DNA of 5,143 bases from CAZKEG01 sp964601575 (GCA_964601575.1 CAZROA010000058.1:1-5143), one strand, 5' to 3'. Numbered from the stretch's first letter, positions 1-5,143 are shown. Translations and numbers: made by a program. The notes: generated by a model not told the origin, from the letters alone.

Positions 1-72
1 TTATCCAAAGAGGGCCTTCCCAAGACTATGTCTCTCTTCAATCAGCCCTTTTTAGACCTCTCTTCTACCTGA
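1..72 (+). pseudogene. Possible C-terminal remnant of an unidentified gene (left repeat copy)
   Basis: Read from the first base, 23 codons are open and end in a TGA at 70-72; the peptide includes KEGLPKTMSLF and ends DLSST. The same bases occur at the right end on the minus strand, just upstream of the lipoprotein gene, where they would be the tail of a preceding gene. At this left position the copy belongs to the duplicated end. Another frame is also open through this stretch, so the coding reading is weak. I do not recognise the peptide. Confidence 0.2.
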
Positions 73-141
73 AATTTTTAATTTTTACCCTCTTCCAGTC
101 GATATCTAAACTTGAAACTACCTCCCAAGGAGTGAGGCCAA
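1..141 (+). repeat. Left copy of a 141-base perfect terminal inverted repeat
   Basis: Bases 1-141 are the exact reverse complement of 5003-5143; I compared them base by base and found no mismatch. The match stops after position 141: the left copy continues ACTTCTG where the right copy, read inward, continues ATGCGTT. This copy holds the same AAGGAG ribosome binding site (127-132) that serves the lipoprotein gene at the other end, but no ATG follows. A GTG at 133 opens only a 15-codon frame. It carries no transposase gene, and nothing like short IS termini is visible. The coincidence with both window ends and the exact length point to an assembly-graph boundary or a longer real inverted repeat that continues outside the window. 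Confidence 0.97.
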
Positions 142-964
142 CTTCTGAAAAAAGACATCCAAAAGCTTTGAACCCCTAGGTTGGTGCCCTTTCGGTCCCG
201 GTCTAAAATTCCTGCATAAGTTTAGAAACCTTTGGTACTCTAAGTAAAGGAGGAAGTGCCAGGGTAGACGAAAAATTGTGTAAAGGGCATTCTAAGACAG
301 TAGGTGATAGCTATGCCAAGGCGTTAAGCTAGACCTCATTCCTTCCCTGACCAATGGCTTGAACAAATCGTCAAAGATCTATGGCAAAACAAATCCAAAG
401 GCCTTAAACCAGCCTTACTTAGCTAATGGAGTAAATCCTTAACGCTGTCGTGCTTAAAGAGCGTGAGCCCTTCCTCAAACGCTATCCTGAAAAACAAATC
501 AATGGTACCTTGAGTTGGGCGGATATTTTCCTTCGCTAGAGGCTTTGAAAGTGAATATTTTCATCTAGGGTGGCCAATTTGCAGGACAGGCGGTGGCGGA
601 GGGGATTGCCCTCTATCCAAGCGGTAAGCTACCTCATCCAGCAGAAGTTTGCCTTGACCTATGAGCTTCAGGAGGCATACTTTGCTTACACAATTTTTAC
701 CCTGGTCCCGAGTAGACAACATCTCCTACTGAAAGATTCCCTTTACACATTTGTCTCCTCTCTCTTTTAATGGGAAACTAATTCAACTTGCAGCGCAAGG
801 TTTTGTCAGCGAAAGCCAGTAGATGCCGACAACCAACGGTAATAAGCATTTCTAAGAGTAGACCAAGTAGTAAAGCAAACGAGATGCTGATTTTTTCAAC
901 TTATTAAGAAAAAATTTGTAAGGAATTTTCAGCCGGGACTCCGTGTAGGAATAAAGGGCCAAGG
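142..964. other. 823-base stretch with no intact gene; possible decayed coding sequence
   Basis: No reading frame here has a convincing start, ribosome binding site and recognisable product. Three plus-strand stretches look protein-like in composition, but each lies in a different frame. Codons 349-426 read QWLEQIVKDLWQNKSKG and on to a TAA. Codons 453-539 contain KEREPFLKRYPEK and end in TAG. Codons 569-664 contain FAGQAVAEGIALYPSGK and end in TGA. A fourth frame gives a 66-codon GTG-started ORF at 570-770, overlapping the third stretch, with no Shine-Dalgarno sequence. This could be a gene decayed by several frameshifts, or chance. I see no tRNA, rRNA, CRISPR or IS termini. G+C looks intermediate: about 45% in the one line I counted, between the AT-rich carD and the GC-richer moeA. 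Confidence 0.5.
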
Positions 965-1003
965 ATGATAAGCTATATCAACCTCTGCAGGAATAAACAG
1001 GTC

Positions 1004-2236
1004 ATGAGCTTTTTCTTTCGGGTCAAGACGGTGTCAGAGATATTGAGCGAGATCAAAAAATTTTCCCCGTTGGGTAGGGAAACCGTTCCATTAATAGAGG
1101 CTTTAGGTCGTTACCTGGCCGAAGATTTGCTCTCTCCCGAAGACCTTCCCCCGTTTCCCCGAGCCACTATGGATGGCTATGCCGTATGCGCCCGAGACGT
1201 CTTTGGAGCCAGAGAAAACGAACCGGTGCTCTTGCGTCTCAAAGGAGAAATCCCTATGGGGAAGGCCCCTGAATTTACTTTAGAGCCAGGAGAGGTGGCT
1301 CGTATCGCCACCGGGGGGATGCTCCCTGAGGGGGCTGATGCCGTGGTCATGGTCGAATATACCGAAGAGATTGGAGAACTGGTGGAGATCAGGAGACCGG
1401 TTTTCCCCGGAGAAAATGTGATCCTCAAAGGAGAAGATGCCAAGGCTTCGGAAATACTCCTTCCGCAGGGGACCAAACTCACTCCTGGAAAGATAGGCCT
1501 CTTGGCCAGCGCCGGCATTACTCACATTTCCGTCCGCAGGCCCCCGCAAGTAGCGGTTATTTCCACCGGAGACGAATTGGTCTCTCCCCAAGAAAGACCA
1601 GCTCCTGGCCAGATCAGAGACGTCAATTCTTATTCCCTTGGGGCCGCCGTCAGAGAGGCCGGAGGTCTACCCCTTTTGATGGGCATTATCCCAGATAAAG
1701 CCGAAGACCTCTTTCAAGCCCTCAAAAAGGCCCTAGACCAGGCTGATGTGGTCCTTATTTCCGGTGGTTCCTCGGTTGGGGTGCGGGATTATACTTTGCG
1801 GTGTATCTCTGAGCTCCCCAAGGCAGAACTCCTCTGTCATGGGATAGCTGTTCGTCCAGGGAAACCCACTATTTTGGCCCGTGTTGGGAACAAGGCCGTT
1901 TTTGGCCTACCGGGTCAGGTGGCCAGTGCCCTTCTTATTTTCTACATCCTGGTCCGTCCGCTCTTACTTCACCTCCAAGGGGCTCCGGAGAAAGACTTAA
2001 AACTTACTTCGGTTCGTGCTCGTGCTTCACGCAATATCCCTTCGGCCCAAGGTCGCGAAGATTACATCCGGGTCAAATTGTACCGAGATCAGGAACAAAC
2101 CTTGTGGGCTGAACCGATCTTTCGACGCTCAGGACTTATTTCCTCCATGGCCCAGTCCGATGGTCTTTTACGCATCCCGGAGAAAAGCGAAGGAATATAC
2201 GAGGGAGAGGAGGCCGAGGTTTTGCTCTTTCCTTAA
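1004..2236 (+). CDS. moeA: Molybdopterin molybdenumtransferase (molybdenum insertase) MoeA
   Basis: MoeA inserts molybdate into adenylylated molybdopterin in the cytoplasm, the last common step of molybdenum cofactor synthesis; some anaerobes use related enzymes for tungsten. The frame opens at ATG 965 (423 residues), but I prefer ATG 1004 (410 residues) because family proteins usually begin close to the VKTVSEILSEI helix and the extra 13 residues look unrelated. A ribosome site does not settle it: AAAGGG lies 6 bases before 965, and AGGA lies 11 bases before 1004. Numbered from 965, the landmarks are MDGYA 69-73, the RIATGGMLPEGADAVV region 113-128, STGDEL 200-205, SGGSSVG 266-272, RPGKPT 297-302 and GLPGQVAS 314-321. 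A full C-terminal domain follows, about 346-423. The GLPG loop departs from the common GLPGNPVS form. The gene stands alone on this strand and overlaps the end of the PIN-TRAM gene by 4 bases. Confidence 0.95.
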   Translation: MSFFFRVKTVSEILSEIKKFSPLGRETVPLIEALGRYLAEDLLSPEDLPPFPRATMDGYAVCARDVFGARENEPVLLRLKGEIPMGKAPEFTLEPGEVARIATGGMLPEGADAVVMVEYTEEIGELVEIRRPVFPGENVILKGEDAKASEILLPQGTKLTPGKIGLLASAGITHISVRRPPQVAVISTGDELVSPQERPAPGQIRDVNSYSLGAAVREAGGLPLLMGIIPDKAEDLFQALKKALDQADVVLISGGSSVGVRDYTLRCISELPKAELLCHGIAVRPGKPTILARVGNKAVFGLPGQVASALLIFYILVRPLLLHLQGAPEKDLKLTSVRARASRNIPSAQGREDYIRVKLYRDQEQTLWAEPIFRRSGLISSMAQSDGLLRIPEKSEGIYEGEEAEVLLFP

Positions 2237-3264
2237 GCCACGGCCTTGCGACCAGTAGCCCCTTTTAACTGGGCAAAGATAATTCGCCCTGCTGGAGTTT
2301 GGAGGAGGCTGGTGACCACCACCTCTACTTCTTTTCCGACAAAAGGTCGGCCATTTTCAACTACGACCATGGTGCCGTCATCCAGATACCCCACCCCTTG
2401 ATGTCTCTCCTTACCTTCTTTGATAAGACTTACCCGCAAGATTTCTCCAGGAGAGACCAGGGGTTTTAAGGCCAAGGCCAATTCGTTTACATTAAGGACG
2501 TCAATGCCCTTGAGTTGCGCCACTTTGTTCAGGTTGTAATCGGTGGTGATCAACTTGGCCCTTATTTGGCGACAGAGTTCAATCAATTTGTCATCGATCT
2601 CTCTGATCTCTGGATAATCCTGCTCCAGGAGTCGAACCTCTACCCGACCAGAGTCTTGTATGCGTCTTAAGGCGTCAAGTCCTCGACGACCGCGGGCTCG
2701 TTTCAAAGGATCGGGACTGTCGGCAATATGTTGCAACTCAGCCAAGACGAAGGAAGGGATAATTAATGGCCCTTCTATCCAGCCTGTCTCACACATGTCA
2801 GCCAGACGACCGTCAATGATGGCGCTGGTATCAACCACCTTTGGACATCCTTTTTGGGAGAATTCAGATACATAGAAAAGGGCCTTAGAAACACCTTCTG
2901 ATGAGCCAATTTCCCTAAATTTTTTCCCTCCTAGGACTAAGCCCAAGTAACCGAAAAAGAGAGAAAAGATGAGATAAAGAGAGGTGGTTAAGCTGGTATT
3001 CAGTGGTTCAAAGACTAAAGAAAGAATACGGGCCAGACCAAGACCTAAGAAAAGACCTATTGCTCCACCAATGACATTAAGAAAAGGAAGACGCTGGACT
3101 AAACCTTCAATAACAACGGCTAACCCGGCTACTCCGGCACCTATCAAAAAACCAAGCCAGGGTAACCAAGAATTTTGAGTAACTTGTGGAAGATGTTTAA
3201 AAGAAAAATAACCAACAAAACTAGAAAGCAGGATAAAGAGGGCCAATAGGATCCTTTTGGCCAA
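2233..3264 (-). CDS. Membrane-anchored PIN and TRAM domain protein (YacL-like)
   Basis: This is a 343-residue protein of the PIN-TRAM type found in many bacteria. Four hydrophobic segments (about 4-22, 33-51, 62-85 and 92-112) anchor it in the inner membrane. A cytoplasmic PIN nuclease-like domain follows (about 141-262), then a TRAM RNA-binding domain (about 270-337). The acidic residues expected of a metal-binding PIN site are visible: D145 in VVDTSAIIDGR, E176 in VLAELQ, D224/D225 in EIDDKL and D242 in ITTDYNLNK. The active site therefore looks intact, although the substrate of this family is not settled. The start is TTG at 3264, with GGGGG 8 bases upstream overlapping the end of carD. 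Only 5 bases separate it from the carD stop, so it is surely co-transcribed and perhaps translationally coupled. In many related genomes carD and PIN-TRAM genes are followed by ispD/ispF; here the series ends against moeA. Confidence 0.93.
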   Translation of the reverse strand: MAKRILLALFILLSSFVGYFSFKHLPQVTQNSWLPWLGFLIGAGVAGLAVVIEGLVQRLPFLNVIGGAIGLFLGLGLARILSLVFEPLNTSLTTSLYLIFSLFFGYLGLVLGGKKFREIGSSEGVSKALFYVSEFSQKGCPKVVDTSAIIDGRLADMCETGWIEGPLIIPSFVLAELQHIADSPDPLKRARGRRGLDALRRIQDSGRVEVRLLEQDYPEIREIDDKLIELCRQIRAKLITTDYNLNKVAQLKGIDVLNVNELALALKPLVSPGEILRVSLIKEGKERHQGVGYLDDGTMVVVENGRPFVGKEVEVVVTSLLQTPAGRIIFAQLKGATGRKAVA

Positions 3265-3269
3265 TTCAA

Positions 3270-3764
3270 TTAACCCCCAGAACCAGCCGATAAAATGCTT
3301 TCTATTTTTTGAGCAATTTCTGCTTCGTCTTTCTTTTCGGCCAAAGCAAGTTCTTTAACTAGGAGATTTTTAGCAGTATCTAACATACGGCGTTCGCCAA
3401 AGGAAAGTTGTTTGTCGTGACTGATGAGATGTAAATCTCTTAACACTTGAGCTAATTCAAAGATAGAACCACTCTTTATTTTTTCCATGTATTCACGATA
3501 TCGACGATTCCAAGTTTGATGATTGAAACTAACTTTCTTTTCTTTGAGAATATCGTAGACTTTTTCTACTTCTTCAGTTGAAATAATATTACGTAATCCA
3601 ATACGATCAATGTTATCCTTCGGAATAAGAACAGTCATGTCATTATCAAGAATTCGCATGACATAAAATGTCTTTTCTACCCCTCCAATAACTTTTGTCT
3701 CCTCTGCTTCAATGACTCCTACACCATGGGCAGGGTAAACAGCCATATCTCCGACGCTAAACAT
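3270..3764 (-). CDS. carD: CarD/CdnL family RNA polymerase-binding transcription regulator
   Basis: CarD/CdnL proteins bind the RNA polymerase beta subunit and stabilise the open complex, notably at rRNA and other housekeeping promoters. The 164-residue product starts MFSVGDMAVYPAHGVG, the opening of the polymerase-interacting Tudor-like domain (about 1-60). A helical DNA-binding domain follows, with TWNRRYREYMEKIKSGS (84-100), LAQVLRDL (104-111) and LSFGERRMLDTA (120-131). W85 matches the tryptophan known to wedge into the minor groove at the upstream edge of the -10 element in mycobacterial CarD. I chose ATG 3764 because GGGAGG lies 7 bases upstream and the family begins at this Met. The longer frame from TTG 3782 would read through that ribosome site. 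The gene is markedly AT-rich compared with moeA and the lipoprotein gene. It has its own promoter and leads directly into PIN-TRAM. Confidence 0.95.
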   Translation of the reverse strand: MFSVGDMAVYPAHGVGVIEAEETKVIGGVEKTFYVMRILDNDMTVLIPKDNIDRIGLRNIISTEEVEKVYDILKEKKVSFNHQTWNRRYREYMEKIKSGSIFELAQVLRDLHLISHDKQLSFGERRMLDTAKNLLVKELALAEKKDEAEIAQKIESILSAGSGG

Positions 3765-3771
3765 AGGTCGA

Positions 3772-3777
3772 CCTCCC
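3772..3777 (-). promoter_or_regulatory. carD ribosome binding site GGGAGG
   Basis: On the minus strand GGGAGG is followed after 7 bases by ATG at 3764. This strong, well-spaced site decides the start: the upstream in-frame TTG at 3782 would put the Shine-Dalgarno sequence inside the coding region and add six residues (MPGGRP) foreign to the family. Confidence 0.85.
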
Positions 3778-3795
3778 GGCAAAATTTTGGGCTAA

Positions 3796-3824
3796 ATTTT
3801 AACATTAAAAGGCCTGGTTGTGAA
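3796..3824 (-). promoter_or_regulatory. Predicted sigma70-type promoter for carD and PIN-TRAM
   Basis: On the minus strand TTCACA (3824-3819) and TAAAAT (3801-3796) are separated by exactly 17 bases. Each hexamer differs from the consensus (TTGACA, TATAAT) at one position. Transcription would begin near 3789, about 25 bases before the carD start and just ahead of its ribosome site, giving a short leader. The placement after the hairpin and before carD supports carD with PIN-TRAM as a separate transcription unit from the lipoprotein gene. Confidence 0.65.
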
Positions 3825-3843
3825 CCGAGGAGAAGAGGGAGAG

Positions 3844-3881
3844 GGGCTATGCCTGTTCCTTATAAGGAATAGACACAGCCC
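3844..3881 (-). terminator. 38-base hairpin, probable terminator of the lipoprotein gene
   Basis: Two 19-base arms meet at a central TATA, with a perfect inner TTCCTTATAAGGAA and outer GGGCT/AGCCC. As minus-strand RNA, two of the three non-Watson-Crick positions become G-U wobbles and only one is a mismatch. On the plus strand two are true mismatches, so the structure is better formed in minus-strand RNA. It begins 13 bases after the lipoprotein stop codon and precedes the carD promoter, as expected of a terminator. The following minus-strand bases are pyrimidine-rich (CCTCTCCCTCTTCTCC) rather than a clean U run, so termination may be weak, or the hairpin may act as a 3' end stabiliser. Confidence 0.55.
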
Positions 3882-3893
3882 TTTGAGAGCGAA

Positions 3894-5003
3894 CTATTTG
3901 ACCAAGGTCTTTTCAAAGATACGTTCAGTCTTAAGAGCCGCTACTCCGGCCTCTTCCGCGGCCTTCTTGGCCTGTTTGGCCGCTAATTTGGCCTCTTCCG
4001 CCGCCTTTTTGGCCTCCTCAACTAGGGGGTGAGTCTGTTCACTCAGGGCGAGCTCTTGGCCTTCTATGGCCTTGGCTAGATCCGCTGTTAATACTTTAAC
4101 GGCCTCAGTCACCGCCTTTTCAAACAATTTGTTTGTCTCTACGGGGGTAAACACGCTTTCTGGTTCTACCTCGATTTCGACTCGATTGGACCATATGGTT
4201 TCCCCGCTCAGGGTATCTTGTACCCATAGTCGAAGTTGGACCCTGGCCTCAGGGACATAACCTCCTTGGTGGGCCAGAAAGGCACTTCCGGCTCCTATTC
4301 CTGCCCCGGTAAGACCATCGTCAGCGGAGAGCCACCAGATGGAAGCACCTAAAAGGGCCCCAGTAGCGGTCTCGTTTAGCATTTCGGAAGTTTCAGAATA
4401 ACTTCTCCCAAAAATAGTGCGAGAGCTTGCTCTAAACACAAAGGGTAGAATGCCGATTTGTAGGGGATTTAAGGGATCATCTTCGGGGTCACCAAATTCG
4501 ATAATTCGCCCTCTGATGACGTATCGTACCCCAAAGGTCTTCCCCAGTTTTTGTAAGGTCTTTTGATCAAGGGCGATCAAAGTTTGTCCTTCACCAGAGG
4601 AGCTTCGGTTTTCTTGAATGGCCTTTCGTATCTCTTGTTTCATTTCTTCGGACCAAGGGCCAGAGAGTTCATCGTATAGCAGGGAACTACTTAGAGAACG
4701 GTGCTCTTGGACCACCCCTTGGGCAAGTAAATATCGAAAGACGTCTTCGTAAGGGACGACCAGGAAGCCAAATTTAAGGAGTTCGTCTTGGAGGGCCTCA
4801 AGGATGAGTTTGTTTCGTTGCCAATATGGGCCTGGTGAGGTAGTGGCCGTATAATCAACAAAGGGCAAGACGATGACCCTTTCTAAGCTCCCTTGCCCAG
4901 GTGGGGGAGAGACGGGAGAGATATTTTCCTTTACCGAATATCCACAGGCAGTGATCAAAAGAAGACCAAAAATAAAGACTATAAACCTTACCAGTGAACG
5001 CAT
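3894..5003 (-). CDS. Outer-membrane lipoprotein with CsgG/LpoB-like fold and coiled-coil tail
   Basis: The product is 369 residues from ATG 5003. It has a lipoprotein signal peptide: MRSLVR, a hydrophobic stretch, then lipobox I17-T-A-C20. Glycine at +2, with no aspartate, suggests outer-membrane sorting. After a proline-rich linker, RVIVLPFVDYT (42-52), the FGVRYVIRGRIIEFG strand region (157-171) and VQLRLWVQDTLSGETIWS (255-272) resemble the alternating strands of CsgG/FlgO/LpoB-type proteins; this is inference from pattern, not a named family. A glycine/alanine-rich hydrophobic stretch (about 214-248) sits between the two halves. Residues about 328-358 form an Ala/Lys/Glu coiled coil. ATG 5003 follows AAGGAG by 8 bases; the in-frame GTG at 5012 overlaps that site and is less likely. 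The frame stays open upstream to the window end, but the signal peptide makes an N-terminal extension implausible. The exact role is unknown. Confidence 0.85.
   Translation of the reverse strand: MRSLVRFIVFIFGLLLITACGYSVKENISPVSPPPGQGSLERVIVLPFVDYTATTSPGPYWQRNKLILEALQDELLKFGFLVVPYEDVFRYLLAQGVVQEHRSLSSSLLYDELSGPWSEEMKQEIRKAIQENRSSSGEGQTLIALDQKTLQKLGKTFGVRYVIRGRIIEFGDPEDDPLNPLQIGILPFVFRASSRTIFGRSYSETSEMLNETATGALLGASIWWLSADDGLTGAGIGAGSAFLAHQGGYVPEARVQLRLWVQDTLSGETIWSNRVEIEVEPESVFTPVETNKLFEKAVTEAVKVLTADLAKAIEGQELALSEQTHPLVEEAKKAAEEAKLAAKQAKKAAEEAGVAALKTERIFEKTLVK
3948..4014 (-). repeat. Degenerate 42-base direct repeat encoding the coiled-coil tail
   Basis: The plus-strand bases 3948-3972 and 3990-4014 are 25 bases each and differ at two positions, offset by 42 bases, i.e. 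14 codons or two heptads. They encode AKKAAEEA twice in the lipoprotein tail. The pattern is consistent with tandem duplication lengthening an alanine-rich helix of the TolA/Lpp kind. Confidence 0.7.
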
Positions 5004-5011
5004 TGGCCTCA

Positions 5012-5017
5012 CTCCTT
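5012..5017 (-). promoter_or_regulatory. Lipoprotein gene ribosome binding site AAGGAG
   Basis: AAGGAG on the minus strand lies 8 bases before ATG 5003. It overlaps the alternative GTG at 5012, which argues for the ATG start and a signal peptide beginning MRSLVR. The identical site at 127-132 in the left repeat copy has no usable start codon after it. Confidence 0.8.
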
Positions 5018-5071
5018 GGGAGGTAGTTTCAAGTTTAGATATCGACTGGAAGAGGGTAAAAATTAAAAATT

Positions 5072-5143
5072 TCAGGTAGAAGAGAGGTCTAAAAAGGGCT
5101 GATTGAAGAGAGACATAGTCTTGGGAAGGCCCTCTTTGGATAA
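5072..5143 (-). CDS. Possible partial 3' end of an unidentified upstream gene
   Basis: Reading inward from the window end on the minus strand, 23 codons are open and end in a TGA about 70 bases before the lipoprotein start. The peptide (KEGLPKTMSLF and on to DLSST) would be the last residues of a preceding gene in the same direction. The piece is too short to identify, and a second frame is open across it, so this is a weak call. Confidence 0.25.
   Translation of the reverse strand, partial: LSKEGLPKTMSLFNQPFLDLSST

Larger units (their letters stand above)
5003..5143 (-). repeat. Right copy of the 141-base perfect terminal inverted repeat
   Basis: This is the exact reverse complement of 1-141. 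Its inner edge is the A of the lipoprotein ATG, so the repeat contains that gene's ribosome binding site and whole visible upstream region. I believe this is the native context of the sequence, because here it continues into an intact gene with correct spacing, whereas the left copy runs into sequence without a gene. Confidence 0.97.

Noticed and set aside
570..700. Resemblance of the LQEAYFAY stretch to ISL3-type transposase helices
   Set aside because: The similarity is a few residues of a generic helix. There is no DDE motif, no zinc-binding head and no IS ends nearby.
570..770. A 66-codon GTG-started open frame with a basic N-terminus
   Set aside because: There is no ribosome site, the GTG follows CTAG with nothing purine-rich ahead, it overlaps another coding-like frame (569-664), and I do not recognise the product.
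891..914. AT-rich inverted repeat TTTTTTC to GAAAAAA upstream of moeA
   Set aside because: Seven A/T-dominated pairs around a 10-base loop are likely by chance in AT-rich leader DNA. It has no GC stem for a terminator, and I found no promoter hexamers with correct spacing around it.
900..1003. A molybdenum cofactor riboswitch ahead of moeA
   Set aside because: I looked for the conserved paired core before the start. CCGGGACTCCGT is suggestive only by composition; no multi-stem structure could be drawn.
1177..1591. Two open frames of about 100 codons on the minus strand inside moeA
   Set aside because: They lie wholly within a well-conserved moeA and read as low-complexity shadows of its codons.
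2625..2655. A tRNA-like T-arm on the minus strand (GAGGTTCGACTCCTGG)
   Set aside because: It encodes part of the PIN domain (EVRLLEQ), and no acceptor stem, anticodon arm or CCA context is present.
4873..5079. A 68-codon plus-strand open frame crossing the lipoprotein start
   Set aside because: It is antisense to the signal peptide and leader of a well-supported gene and has no recognisable product.
1..5143. A transposon with 141-base terminal inverted repeats
   Set aside because: The interior carries housekeeping-type genes and no transposase or recombinase. No target duplication can be seen, and the repeat contains the lipoprotein gene's own expression signals.

Overview
The window carries four well-supported protein genes and an 823-base stretch in which I can name no gene. 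Its two ends are exact reverse complements of each other over 141 bases (1-141 and 5003-5143). The gene set suggests an anaerobic diderm bacterium: an exported lipoprotein with a clear lipobox (implying an outer membrane), a CarD/CdnL RNA polymerase regulator directly followed by a membrane PIN-TRAM protein, and a MoeA whose GLPG loop reads GLPGQVAS. From memory this pattern fits Desulfobacterota or Thermodesulfobacteria-like lineages, but no taxonomic marker is present and the assignment is inference.

Layout. Positions 1-141 are the left repeat copy. Positions 142-964 have no intact gene, only short coding-like stretches in shifting frames. A plus-strand moeA (molybdenum insertase) follows, starting at 965 or more likely 1004 and ending at 2236. 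It meets, tail to tail with a 4-base overlap, a minus-strand series: PIN-TRAM (3264 to 2233), CarD (3764 to 3270) and a lipoprotein gene (5003 to 3894). In transcription order the minus series is lipoprotein, hairpin, carD promoter, carD, PIN-TRAM. CarD and PIN-TRAM are 5 bases apart and are almost certainly one transcript from a good sigma70-type promoter at 3796-3824. The lipoprotein appears to be a separate unit ended by the hairpin at 3844-3881. Its ribosome binding site and upstream region lie inside the right repeat copy.

Function. MoeA completes molybdenum (or tungsten) cofactor synthesis. CarD stabilises open promoter complexes. PIN-TRAM is a membrane-anchored putative ribonuclease or RNA-binding protein. 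The lipoprotein resembles CsgG/LpoB-type envelope proteins and has an alanine/lysine/glutamate-rich coiled-coil tail. Nothing links moeA functionally to the minus-strand genes.

The most unusual signal is the inverted repeat. It sits exactly at both ends, is perfect, and stops at the first base of the lipoprotein start codon. A length of exactly 141 matches, to my knowledge, the largest default k-mer of a common metagenome assembler. The likeliest reading is therefore a contig bounded by one branching graph node: a real longer inverted repeat or rearrangement, or a chimera. I do not read it as a transposon with 141-base termini. I found no convincing new biological system here.
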